DNA of 8,656 nucleotides from contig CADBRK010000095.1 in the NCBI GenBank assembly GCA_902797065.1, positions 1-8,656 of the forward strand, in the 5' to 3' direction. Below are positions 1-6,917 of the stretch, piece after piece. Each line of letters opens with the position of its first letter. Position 1 is the stretch's first letter. The position numbers and the translations under genes are program-made. The notes beneath the pieces were generated by a model. It was not told the origin of the DNA. It saw only the letters and a list, made by a program, of their open reading frames with translations, and made no database searches. This DNA comes from an uncultured Ruminococcus sp. (lineage in GTDB: Bacteria; Bacillota; Clostridia; Oscillospirales; Acutalibacteraceae).

Positions 1-32
1 GGATATATTCTGAATTTGTAGGCTTTGTTCAT
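1..32 (-). CDS. tnpB: TnpB-like protein of an IS200/IS605-family element, N-terminus only
   Basis: Only the first ten codons lie in the window; the gene runs off the left edge. They read MNKAYKFRIY followed by the start of a proline codon, which matches the typical N-terminus of TnpB/OrfB proteins (M-x-K-A-Y-K-[FY]-R-[IL]-Y-P). The start is supported by a strong ribosome binding site, AGAGGTGA, at 39-46, six bases before the ATG, and by a promoter at 56-84. TnpB proteins are RNA-guided DNA nucleases encoded by IS200/IS605 elements; their guide RNA is normally made from the element's right end, which here would lie outside the window to the left. Whether the gene is intact and whether a tnpA transposase accompanies it cannot be seen. 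The call rests on few residues, but the motif together with the ribosome binding site is specific. Confidence 0.72.
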   Translation of the reverse strand, partial: MNKAYKFRIY

Positions 33-55
33 CTTTGCTCACCTCTTTGTTCTAA

Positions 56-84
56 AGCATAGCATATAATGGAATCATAGTCAA
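56..84 (-). promoter_or_regulatory. Sigma-A-type promoter for tnpB
   Basis: On the minus strand a -35 box TTGACT (79-84) is followed after 17 bp by an extended -10 box, TGC-TATGCT (hexamer at 56-61). Transcription would begin near position 49, giving a very short leader that includes the AGAGGTGA ribosome binding site of tnpB. The assignment is by similarity to the consensus only. Confidence 0.5.
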
Positions 85-107
85 TGATAATTCAGCCTAC
101 GGCCGAA

Positions 108-150
108 GGGCAATTCATCCCGCCGCCTATAGAGGCGGGATGAATTGCCC
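108..150. repeat. Perfect 17-bp inverted repeat (long hairpin), probable IS left-end structure
   Basis: GGGCAATTCATCCCGCC (108-124) is repeated exactly as its reverse complement at 134-150, with a 9-base spacer. Neither side is followed by a T-run, so it is not an ordinary intrinsic terminator. It lies about 75 bp upstream of the tnpB start. Left ends of IS200/IS605-family elements carry hairpins that the transposase recognises as single-stranded DNA, so a left-end role is a reasonable inference, and the element's outer edge would then lie close to position 151-163. Other possibilities are a small dispersed palindromic repeat, or a hairpin that stops transcripts from the large gene upstream entering tnpB. 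Confidence 0.65.
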
Positions 151-158
151 GTTAGGTT

Positions 159-187
159 AAAATCCCCGACAGAATATTCTGCCGGGG
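159..187 (-). terminator. Probable intrinsic terminator of the large acidic membrane protein gene
   Basis: CCCCG (164-168) pairs with CGGGG (183-187), and the stem can be extended past one mismatch by the palindrome CAGAATATTCTG. On the minus strand the hairpin begins 24 bases after the stop codon of the 907-residue gene and is followed by A, then TTTT (159-162), so the T-run is short. The longer hairpin at 108-150 lies just beyond and may add to termination. Confidence 0.55.
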
Positions 188-211
188 AAAAAGGTTGTTT
201 TGATTCGGGGA

Positions 212-2935
212 TTAGTTTACGCTTTCCCAACCGCTCCATACGCTGTAACGAGATGAGTATGTTGAGAGATATTCCTCATATACACTCTTTTCAACAGGAG
301 TACCGTTTACAAAATACTTCGTTGTTTCTTCGATTACTTCGGTGGTAACTGTTGACGGTGTAGAATCGTCATCGTTGCCGTCATCGTCTCCGTCGTCGTT
401 ATCCTCGTCTTGTGACGTCTCGTCATCATCGTTATAGTAATCGTCGTCATAGTCATCTTCATCTTCGGGAGCGCCGGTTATTGCAGGCATCTTCTTAGCT
501 GCAGGTTTATTTGCAAAGGTTATGCCTCTGCCGGAGAAGATCTCATCGGTGTTGAGTGCAGCGTAGCTGAGCTCATAGCCTTCATCTTCGTTCTCCTCGG
601 ATTCCGTATCCTCATCCGGTTCATAATATGTCTCGGAATCAGTATCATCTTCGTCACTGTCCGTAACTACACGTGAAGTTGTCACTGTTTCTTCTTCGCT
701 TGAAGTTACCTCGGAAGTAACTGTCTTTGTAGAAATATCGGTCGTGGTAGAGAAGTTGATAAGCTCGTTGAGCGTACCGTTATCTTCAACACTGTATATA
801 GACTGCTGTGTAGTTCTTGTCTTGGAGTTCTCTTTTGAAACAGTTCCTTCGTACTTCAGGCAAACCTTACCGGTTGTGTAGTGGATAAGAACCTGATTCT
901 TGTAAGAACCGTCGCCCTCATAGTATTCATAGAGATCGGAGATGTTGTTGTATGTTTTATAAACAACACACTGTTCGTTCTCAATCTTAACTATATTGAT
1001 GGTCTCGACATTGTTGCCGTAGTTGAATCTGAGCAGCAGCTCGCTTACGCCGTCGCCGTCGAGGTCTGTAATTGCCTTGCCTGTAAGTCTTTCAGTCGGG
1101 ATCTTAGTGTCGTTTGTCATGTTCTCGATGGGAACCTGAGCAAGGTAATCCTCGAGAAGATCCGTATCATCCTTAACTTTAACTTTGATCTTGGCGATCG
1201 CGTCGGAGTTGAGCGGAGATGTTACGGTCACGAATGTAATACCCGGCTTAACGCCCTTGATATTGCCCTGATTATCTACCGTAGCGATAGACTCGTCATC
1301 GCACTCGTATACATAAGTGGGAGCAGGGTAATCATCGGAAAGAATTGTAACCTTAGCCTGAGCTACCTCGTCCTCCTTGACCTGTACCATACAAGTATTC
1401 CAGTTTGCGCCCTGGAGAGACTCGCGGCATATAGCGTACTTCTCGGAGAACTCGTCTGCCTCTTTGAGTACCTTATCCTTGGGAGCACCATCTGTTGAAG
1501 TGTCCTCCTCGGTTGCGGTGTCCTCTTCCTCGGGTTCGATCGGGTTGCCCCACTCGTCGTACTCCGGCTCTTTCTCTTCTTCGCCTTCAACACCAAGATA
1601 GAAAAGCCTTACGTTATTTGCATCTTCATCGCTGTTCTCAAAGTAGAGTGCAAGCTCCAGCTCGCCGTCGCTGTCAAGATCCTTGATAACGCTTCCGGAG
1701 AGTTCGCTCTTCTTAGCGGGCTTTGAAGTCTCGGAATCGGTATCCGAATCGGAATTTTCATCTTCGCCGTCTTCGTTTTCTTCGCTGTCGGTATCTTCTT
1801 CGGAATCAATATCCGTAGAACCGTCGAGAATAGAATTAACGAACTTATTGTATACGTTGATCGAGTTCTGCTTTTCGTCTATAACATTTACGATAAGAGA
1901 AGCTGTGATCGTCTCGTTGTTTTTAAGTGTAGCGGTAATTGTGGTATTACCGGAAGAAACGCCCGTAACCTTGCCGGACTCGTCTACCTTTGCAATAGCG
2001 GGATCGTTGGATTTGAGCTTAAATACCTTATCTGTTGCGCTTGCGGGTTCAACAATGATCTCCAATGCTGCAGACTCGCCTACACGCAGACTCAGGGACG
2101 GCTCTTTGAATCTGATAGATTTAACGGAATCATCTACCGCAACGGAAGAAACATCTTCGTTCTTGCCGTTATCTCTGTGTGAGAAGAAGTATACTCCTGC
2201 GGCTGCTATAGCAGCGATAAGCAGAACAATGATAATGCCTATGATGACCTTTGTCTTTGTGGAGAAAGCTCCTTCGTCTTCGTCATCGTCATCGCTGTCA
2301 TCGTCTTCATCGCCGAAATCGTCTTCTCCCTCATCCAGCTGTACGGCGTTTGCATAACCTGCGGTCTCCTCCTCGTCGGGTTCGAATATACCTTCGTAAT
2401 CCTCGCCTTCAACATCGGATTCCTCATATTCTTCATATTCTTCGTTATCAACGTCAAAGTCTGCATTATCAGCGGTCTCTTCGTTTTCCTCTTCAAATGC
2501 ATCCTTGAAATCTTCGTCTGTAACGTTCTCTTCCTCGTCAAGCCCGGGGTCTTCGCCCTCTGCTTCCGATTCTGCTTCTGCTTCGGCAGCCTCTTTTGCC
2601 TCTTTTTCCGCCTTTTTCCTTTTCAGTTCCTCGTCGCGCTTGTTCTTGGCGGCTGCAAAAGCATTTGAGAAGGATCGGGCTGATCGCATTTTCGGCGAAA
2701 GATTCTCTTCTTCATCGACCGTCTGGTCAATCTCATTAAAAAGCTCTTTCGAGGATTCTTCGCCGCTGCTGTCTGTCTTTTCAAGCTTCAACGGCTTATC
2801 CTGCTTTGGCGGTTCTTCGGGCTTTGCCTGTTCCGAAGCCTTTGCCATTTTGGCTGCTTTGGCTTTTTTTGCCGCAGCTATCGCTTCTGCGATTTCTTCA
2901 TCTGTCAAAGATGTCTCGTCCATATACTCGCTCAT
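212..2935 (-). CDS. Large acidic single-pass membrane protein with two Big2-like and two DxDxDG modules
   Basis: This protein has 907 residues and no recognised name. Residues 1-225 are strongly charged, with Ala/Lys/Glu-rich helical stretches (about 15-40 and 95-125) and then an almost continuous Asp/Glu region ending in a D/E run near 201-222. A single hydrophobic segment spans about 229-251, with K227 and K229 before it, which predicts an inside N-terminus and an outside C-terminus. The outer part holds a bacterial Ig-like (Big2) domain at about 271-352, a segment with DLDSDGELEL at about 420-428, a second Big2-like domain at about 525-587 and a matching segment with DLDGDGVSEL at 624-633. 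The last two resemble calcium-binding aspartate loops. Acidic low-complexity spacers separate the modules, and the C-terminus (about 865-907) is Tyr/Ser-rich. The ATG has GGAAG eight bases upstream. The gene stands alone with its own promoter and terminator. A surface or envelope role is likely, but no enzyme activity can be assigned. Confidence 0.9.
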   Translation of the reverse strand: MSEYMDETSLTDEEIAEAIAAAKKAKAAKMAKASEQAKPEEPPKQDKPLKLEKTDSSGEESSKELFNEIDQTVDEEENLSPKMRSARSFSNAFAAAKNKRDEELKRKKAEKEAKEAAEAEAESEAEGEDPGLDEEENVTDEDFKDAFEEENEETADNADFDVDNEEYEEYEESDVEGEDYEGIFEPDEEETAGYANAVQLDEGEDDFGDEDDDSDDDDEDEGAFSTKTKVIIGIIIVLLIAAIAAAGVYFFSHRDNGKNEDVSSVAVDDSVKSIRFKEPSLSLRVGESAALEIIVEPASATDKVFKLKSNDPAIAKVDESGKVTGVSSGNTTITATLKNNETITASLIVNVIDEKQNSINVYNKFVNSILDGSTDIDSEEDTDSEENEDGEDENSDSDTDSETSKPAKKSELSGSVIKDLDSDGELELALYFENSDEDANNVRLFYLGVEGEEEKEPEYDEWGNPIEPEEEDTATEEDTSTDGAPKDKVLKEADEFSEKYAICRESLQGANWNTCMVQVKEDEVAQAKVTILSDDYPAPTYVYECDDESIATVDNQGNIKGVKPGITFVTVTSPLNSDAIAKIKVKVKDDTDLLEDYLAQVPIENMTNDTKIPTERLTGKAITDLDGDGVSELLLRFNYGNNVETINIVKIENEQCVVYKTYNNISDLYEYYEGDGSYKNQVLIHYTTGKVCLKYEGTVSKENSKTRTTQQSIYSVEDNGTLNELINFSTTTDISTKTVTSEVTSSEEETVTTSRVVTDSDEDDTDSETYYEPDEDTESEENEDEGYELSYAALNTDEIFSGRGITFANKPAAKKMPAITGAPEDEDDYDDDYYNDDDETSQDEDNDDGDDDGNDDDSTPSTVTTEVIEETTKYFVNGTPVEKSVYEEYLSTYSSRYSVWSGWESVN

Positions 2936-3008
2936 GCTCTCATCTTCCTTTTCTTTAAGATTTGCTATTCAGGCATTATTACAAAATAGCATAAATAGCA
3001 TAATATTA

Positions 3009-3037
3009 ATTATATAGAATATGGCGATTGCGGTCAA
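3009..3037 (-). promoter_or_regulatory. Sigma-A promoter of the large acidic membrane protein gene
   Basis: A minus-strand -35 box TTGACC (3032-3037) is separated by exactly 17 bp from a consensus -10 box TATAAT (3009-3014). Transcription would begin near 3002, giving a leader of about 65 bases that ends in the GGAAG ribosome binding site before the ATG at 2935. No riboswitch-like structure was recognised in the leader. Confidence 0.7.
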
Positions 3038-3201
3038 TAGAAGATTAGCAGAAAAAGTATTAAAAAGACAAAACTCTTTTAAGATTACTGCACAAAACGT
3101 CTACTACAATATCAGATAAATAACCCTATAACTTATCGTGAAAACTGATAATTATACATATTTTAGTATAATACGCACAATCATCGGTGAGTTTTTCAGA
3201 T

Positions 3202-3238
3202 AAAAAAACCGAGAACACACCTGAAAAAGCTGTTCTCG
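3202..3238 (-). terminator. Intrinsic terminator on the minus strand
   Basis: CGAGAACA (3210-3217) pairs exactly with TGTTCTCG (3231-3238), an 8-bp stem with a 13-base loop. On the minus strand it is followed by G and a run of seven T (3202-3208), the classic layout of a Rho-independent terminator. It could end the zapA-U32-dut-DUF1294 transcript, leaving a 3' untranslated region of about 280 bases, or a separate small RNA that begins near 3303. Confidence 0.8.
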
Positions 3239-3251
3239 ATCAACATTCTGA

Positions 3252-3268
3252 CGCGGTGTGACACCGCG
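3252..3268. repeat. 17-bp near-perfect palindrome
   Basis: CGCGGTGT and ACACCGCG flank a single central G. As DNA it is a possible dimeric repressor site. As RNA it forms a 7-bp GC-rich stem with a 3-base loop. Its position between a minus-strand promoter and terminator, with further pairing outside it, favours the RNA reading. Confidence 0.6.
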
Positions 3269-3309
3269 AGCATAAACGTTAAAATTCCTGACCGTTTTCT
3301 CACAAATGT

Positions 3310-3338
3310 ATTATACAACATTCCTAAGACAAATTCAA
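3310..3338 (-). promoter_or_regulatory. Sigma-A-type promoter for the putative small RNA
   Basis: The minus strand carries TTGAAT (3333-3338), a 17-bp spacer and a consensus TATAAT (3310-3315). Upstream of the -35 box are A and T tracts (about 3339-3385) like an UP element. No gene start lies within reach downstream before the terminator at 3202-3238, so it would drive a short RNA. Confidence 0.55.
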
Positions 3339-3482
3339 GTTCTCTTTAAAATTTTCCGACAAAATTTTTATATTCTTTTTTTGGTTATTTTCTATATTAT
3401 GTATTCTACCCATTTTCATTAAATAATAATACGCAATTCCAAGAGTAAAAACAGCTAAAAAATCATTTTTTCATTGACGGAT

Positions 3483-3785
3483 TTAGTTACTCAATACAAA
3501 AACATTACACCGGAATAAAACTGCGCCAGCAAGCAATAACTGAAAAACAAGTATCATCGGTACGCCGATGTAGAACTTAGGCTTTTTTGTTTTATGCCGG
3601 AAAACTCCCATTGCAGCAAGTGCGCCGAATGATCCGCCGAGCGCAGCAAGCATTATCAGGGTGTTCTCCGGAATACGGCGTTTGTTCCTCTTTGCCCGTT
3701 TTTTGTCCGTTCCGTACACGATAAACGCCGTAAGATTAATTACCGCAAGATAAACCGCTGCCGGAATAAATACAGCGCTGTCCAT
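3483..3785 (-). CDS. DUF1294 family small membrane protein
   Basis: This 100-residue protein has three predicted membrane segments (about 5-24, 42-61 and 72-93). Between the first two is a very basic loop with the DUF1294 pattern DKKRAKRNKRRIPE, and between the last two is RHKTKKPKF, also typical of the family. The length is normal for stand-alone DUF1294 proteins. The function of the family is not known, and no catalytic residues can be named. Its ATG overlaps the TAA stop of dut by one base (TAATG), with GGGA eight bases upstream, so translation is probably coupled to dut. It is the last gene of the zapA-U32-dut operon. Confidence 0.88.
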   Translation of the reverse strand: MDSAVFIPAAVYLAVINLTAFIVYGTDKKRAKRNKRRIPENTLIMLAALGGSFGALAAMGVFRHKTKKPKFYIGVPMILVFQLLLAGAVLFRCNVFVLSN

Positions 3786-4228
3786 TAGTTTATTCCCGTA
3801 GAACCGAAACCGCCGGCATCCCGGACAGTTGTTCCCAATTCGCCTGTAATTTCTATTTTTGGTATGATAACAGGCATCAGCACAAGCTGAGCGATCCTCA
3901 TATCGGGTTCTATTGTAAAAGGCTCTTTCCCGTGATTGGTCAATCCCACGCAGACCTCTCCCCTGTAGTCGCTGTCGATCACTCCTACTGCGTTGCTCGG
4001 CGCTATGCCATGCTTTATTCCCAGACCGCTGCGCGCGAACACAAATGCAGCCGTGTTATTATCGGGCAGCTCTATTGCGATCCCCGTCGGGATAAGCTTC
4101 AGATCGCCGCTTTCTATAGTTACAGGCTCATCTATACAGGCATAGAGATCCATACCCGCAGAACCCTCCGTAGCGCGCTTCGGAATTATCGCATTTTCAC
4201 TCAGCTTCTTTATTTTCAATGTAAACAT
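3785..4228 (-). CDS. dut: dUTP diphosphatase (dUTPase), trimeric type
   Basis: The enzyme hydrolyses dUTP to dUMP and pyrophosphate, which keeps uracil out of DNA and supplies dUMP for thymidylate synthesis. All five motifs of the homotrimeric family are present in its 147 residues: AGMDLYA (24-30), RSGLGIKHGI (66-75), GVIDSDYRGE (82-91, with the catalytic Asp and the Tyr that stacks on uracil), RIAQLVLMP (111-119) and RDAGGFGSTG (136-145). The last replaces the common RGxGGFGSTG by RDA, a variant I believe is frequent in Clostridia. The ATG is the first possible start because an in-frame TAA directly precedes it. AGAGGAG (4243-4249) lies 14 bases upstream, inside the end of the U32 gene, which is unusually far, so reinitiation after the U32 stop six bases away is plausible. 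Confidence 0.96.
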   Translation of the reverse strand: MFTLKIKKLSENAIIPKRATEGSAGMDLYACIDEPVTIESGDLKLIPTGIAIELPDNNTAAFVFARSGLGIKHGIAPSNAVGVIDSDYRGEVCVGLTNHGKEPFTIEPDMRIAQLVLMPVIIPKIEITGELGTTVRDAGGFGSTGIN

Positions 4229-4234
4229 TTACGA

Positions 4235-6304
4235 TCATTCAACTCCTCTGAAATACAAACCCCTTGTGTATTGTCCTTGGGGTCTGCTTTTGTTTATATA
4301 GTTATTCAATATCTCTGTACACTGCTCGTTTGTCTCGAATGTAAAATGGAACGACATAAAATCAACGCCCGTAAAGCTTTCCTGCTTGTCGGATAAAACA
4401 AGAGGCGTACAGTTTAACATCTCGGTACAGCCCGAACCACACATAAGAGTAAACTCATTGCCTTTTCTGTCGGTTATCGTGCTTTTGCCGTGACACGCTT
4501 TGCAGCCGTGACCGTTTTTGTTCGGGCAGTTGCGTGTTATCATCAGCGGAAGATAACCATAGCCGACTATTCCCGTTCCGATATTACCGTAAATACGGTC
4601 GATCATACCTGCCGTAAGCTCAATCGACAATTCCGTGTCCGTTACTCCCGTCTTACCGATAAAATCAAGCGAATAGCTGTTGAACACATTGAGTCCGAAC
4701 CCTCCGTGTATGGTCATGCCGGATTCTTTCGCGAGCGATACCGCACCGATATTATTGCAGTACACATCTGTCATGCCTGCGTTTTTCAGCTCGTCAAGCT
4801 TTTTTTGAACCTTATTTTCAAGCCCGAAAAACACTCTCGGTATCTCGGCGCCGACGTTAAAACCTCTCCGTAAAAGCTTCACGATCTCTTCCGTTTTCGA
4901 GAAAAGCGGAACATAGATCAGCTCGCACTCTCTGAAAGCGTCGGGTATATCGCAGCTGCGGAAATGCGCTCTGTACCGTCCGGTTTCGGCACGGTGTACG
5001 GCTGATGACGTTTTATATACGGGTTCGATATACCGTCTTTCCGGTACGGCGGTAATTGCTTTTTCAAGTTTGGCAAGCGCATCTCTGCGCATAGCATTCA
5101 AAGAAGATATAGGCAGCGTCAGACCGTCGTCAATATTCACTTCAATACTTTCGGCATAAAATGAAGTACCGCCTGTTTTTGCAAGCTGTGTTTCCGCTCT
5201 CTCGGCGCTCAGCGGTACATTTCCGGCAGGCTCGGGGGTCGCTCCCTCGGACTTCACCGTAATATCTGCACAGCGTGCCGTAAGTAAAGCGGGACTGTCT
5301 TTATGCACATCAAGAGTAAACGAAACTGCGTTTGTCCGAACTTCATCTTTATACTCTGCCCGAATGTCTGCCAATACGCTCTCGGTTGCAGACACCACAT
5401 CGTCTTTTGAGCGTGTACCGAACATGTTTCTGCCCGTCTTACCGTAATAATAACCGCTTGTAAAGCCGCTGCGTGAAAACACAGCTCTCAGACGGTCTGT
5501 TTCCGCTTTATCGGCTTTTCCGTTATCTATCGAATGCCTTGCAACAGCAGTCGCCATAGCGGTATATTCAGGGCGCTTCATTCTGCCCTCGATCTTTGCG
5601 GAGGTCACGCCGATCTTTGCAAGCTCCGACAATTCGTTCAGGATACAGTTATCCTTTAAGCTGAGATCATATCCCGTACCGCCCCGAACCCTGAACGGCA
5701 GTCTGCATGGCTGTGCGCATCTGCCCCTGTTGCCGCTTCTGCCGCCGATCATTGCAGATAGATAGCACTGCCCCGACACACACATACACAATGCACCGTG
5801 TACAAAAACCTCTGTCTCTATTTCACAGGAATTCACAACTTCGGCGATCTCATCACGGCTCATCTCACGGGAAAGTACCACTCTGTCAAAGCCGTTTTCA
5901 TATAATATCTTTGCGCCGTGCGGAGTGTGTACCGACATCTGAGTAGACGCATGAAGGTCAATATCGGGCATAGCTGCTTTTATTATTTCGGCAAGTCCCC
6001 AATCCTGAACAATAAATGCGTCTGCGCCTGCGAAATATGCTTCTTTCGCAGTTTGTACGGCTATAGGCATCTCCTCATCGCTCACAAGAGTATTGAGTGT
6101 GACATGCGCCTTCACGCCGTGCAGATGGCAGTAGTCTATGGCTTTTTTCAGATCGCCGCCGTCAAAGTTTTTTGCGTATGCCCTCGCACTAAACCGCAAG
6201 GAGCCAATGTACACGGCATCGGCTCCTTGTCTTACGGCAGCCGCAACGGATTCAAGCGATCCGCACGGCGCAAGAATTTCAATAGAATTATTCATCGTCG
6301 TCAT
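4235..6304 (-). CDS. U32 family protein, RlhA-like (probable 23S rRNA cytidine hydroxylase)
   Basis: This 689-residue protein begins with the U32 fold (EILAPCGSLESVAAAVRQGAD, residues 8-28) and carries the family signature EVFVHGALCMCVSGQCYLS at 165-183, followed by GRCAQPCR at 194-201. C173, C180, C196 and C200 are candidate ligands of the iron-sulfur cluster known in U32 proteins such as UbiU/UbiV. Its length and two-part build match E. coli RlhA (YdcP), which makes 5-hydroxycytidine in 23S rRNA, and unlike TrhP it has a long C-terminal half (about 440-689). That half has a second cysteine group (C593, C601, C604, C622, C626). The old name peptidase is probably misleading. The start at 6304 or the in-frame ATG at 6295 overlaps the end of zapA, and no strong ribosome binding site is seen, so translation is likely coupled. 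The exact RNA target is inferred from the family. Confidence 0.88.
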   Translation of the reverse strand: MTTMNNSIEILAPCGSLESVAAAVRQGADAVYIGSLRFSARAYAKNFDGGDLKKAIDYCHLHGVKAHVTLNTLVSDEEMPIAVQTAKEAYFAGADAFIVQDWGLAEIIKAAMPDIDLHASTQMSVHTPHGAKILYENGFDRVVLSREMSRDEIAEVVNSCEIETEVFVHGALCMCVSGQCYLSAMIGGRSGNRGRCAQPCRLPFRVRGGTGYDLSLKDNCILNELSELAKIGVTSAKIEGRMKRPEYTAMATAVARHSIDNGKADKAETDRLRAVFSRSGFTSGYYYGKTGRNMFGTRSKDDVVSATESVLADIRAEYKDEVRTNAVSFTLDVHKDSPALLTARCADITVKSEGATPEPAGNVPLSAERAETQLAKTGGTSFYAESIEVNIDDGLTLPISSLNAMRRDALAKLEKAITAVPERRYIEPVYKTSSAVHRAETGRYRAHFRSCDIPDAFRECELIYVPLFSKTEEIVKLLRRGFNVGAEIPRVFFGLENKVQKKLDELKNAGMTDVYCNNIGAVSLAKESGMTIHGGFGLNVFNSYSLDFIGKTGVTDTELSIELTAGMIDRIYGNIGTGIVGYGYLPLMITRNCPNKNGHGCKACHGKSTITDRKGNEFTLMCGSGCTEMLNCTPLVLSDKQESFTGVDFMSFHFTFETNEQCTEILNNYINKSRPQGQYTRGLYFRGVE

Positions 6305-6890
6305 CGTCCATAAAAGCCTTTTGCTCGAAAAAGCTCATGATCTCTGCCGTAGCGTCGGCTGTCTCACCGAAAATATCGTCTGAGAATGTTCCCTGAATGG
6401 GCGCTCTGTTTTCTACAGGCGGCTTGGCTGGTTTCTTATCAAGCTTCGGGAGCTTCTCGGGTCTTGCGGCAACTCTCTCGATACGTGCGGAAGACATCTT
6501 CGGCTCGGGCTTCTCCTCGGCAGCAGGTGCGGCGGGTCTTTCGGCAGGTCTCTCGGAGAGTCTTGCACGCAGTGCGCTTATCTCGGCTTTCAGCTGCTCG
6601 TTCTCCTTTTTGGTATCCTCGTACTGCTTGCGTGAGAATGCGGATTCCTGAAGATAGTCCTTAATCTGACCTCTGAGGTTTGCGTTATCGTCCATTGCCT
6701 TTGTGAGCTGATCGCAGTAATCCATCGCAACAAAGAGGGAAACTTCCGTCATGTTGCGTGTGTGAAGCTCGTCGGACAGACGCTTTACTTTACGCTCGAT
6801 CTTCGAGGCAACTTTATCCATGTACTCCTGACTTTCCTCGGAGGAGATCGTAATTGTATGATTGAGTATTCTGACAACATTCTTAGCCAA
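6288..6890 (-). CDS. zapA: Cell division protein ZapA with a long acidic C-terminal extension
   Basis: ZapA binds FtsZ and promotes bundling of its filaments at the division site. The first ~90 residues match the family: NVVRILNHTITISSEESQEY, then a KVASKIERKVKRL helix and the MTEVSLFVAMDYCDQL segment, followed by a coiled coil (about 70-115). Family members are commonly about 90-110 residues. Here a Pro/Ala/Glu/Lys-rich linker (about 115-170) and a conserved-looking tail (SDDIFGETADATAEIMSFFE) ending in DDDDDE extend it to 200. I prefer the TTG at 6890 (MAKNVVRI) because AAAGGA (6901-6906) is 10 bases upstream; the GTG at 6899 lies only one base from that site and would give 203 residues. 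First gene of a four-gene operon; its last codons overlap the U32 start. The extension could bind other divisome or membrane partners, but this is a guess. Confidence 0.88.
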   Translation of the reverse strand: MAKNVVRILNHTITISSEESQEYMDKVASKIERKVKRLSDELHTRNMTEVSLFVAMDYCDQLTKAMDDNANLRGQIKDYLQESAFSRKQYEDTKKENEQLKAEISALRARLSERPAERPAAPAAEEKPEPKMSSARIERVAARPEKLPKLDKKPAKPPVENRAPIQGTFSDDIFGETADATAEIMSFFEQKAFMDDDDDE

Positions 6891-6917
6891 AATCAACACG
6901 TCCTTTATTTTATTTAT

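Larger units (their letters stand above)
3202..3303 (-). ncRNA. Putative small RNA of about 100 nt
   Basis: A minus-strand promoter (TTGAAT, 17 bp, TATAAT, at 3310-3338) would start a transcript near 3303, and a strong intrinsic terminator ends it at about 3202. Between them is a GC-rich hairpin, CGCGGTG-TCA-CACCGCG, within the inverted repeat 3252-3268. It is flanked by AACGTT and AATGTT, which can pair with one G-U wobble across a small internal loop, so the RNA would have a long 5' or central stem and the terminator stem. There is no convincing reading frame. I could not match it to a known RNA family; it does not show the conserved parts of SRP RNA, tmRNA or the riboswitches I know. The alternative is that it is just the processed 3' end of the upstream operon. 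Confidence 0.42.
2936..3482. other. Non-coding interval of 547 bp
   Basis: No credible gene lies here on either strand. From left to right it holds the leader and promoter of the large membrane protein gene (about 2936-3037), an AT-rich stretch in which I see nothing definite (3038-3190), a minus-strand hairpin terminator (3202-3238), a compact inverted repeat (3252-3268), a minus-strand promoter (3310-3338), and the AT-rich 3' flank of the DUF1294 gene (3339-3482). No clear intrinsic terminator directly follows the DUF1294 gene; only a weak A/T hairpin lies near 3457-3471. Confidence 0.8.

Noticed and set aside
881..1498. 205-codon plus-strand open frame inside the large membrane protein gene
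   Set aside because: It is antisense to a clear gene with biased codon content, has no ribosome binding site, and its product has no recognisable domain.
1683..3017. Several Ser/Phe-rich plus-strand frames opposite the acidic regions
   Set aside because: They are the mirror of Asp/Glu-rich codons (GAA, GAT, GAC read as TTC, ATC, GTC and TCT/TCC in other frames), which keeps the opposite strand free of stops.
3192..3228. TTTTTCAG and CTGAAAAA, which could pair across the terminator at 3202-3238 as an antiterminator
   Set aside because: On the minus strand the second arm is transcribed after the T-run, too late to prevent termination, so a regulatory switch is unlikely.
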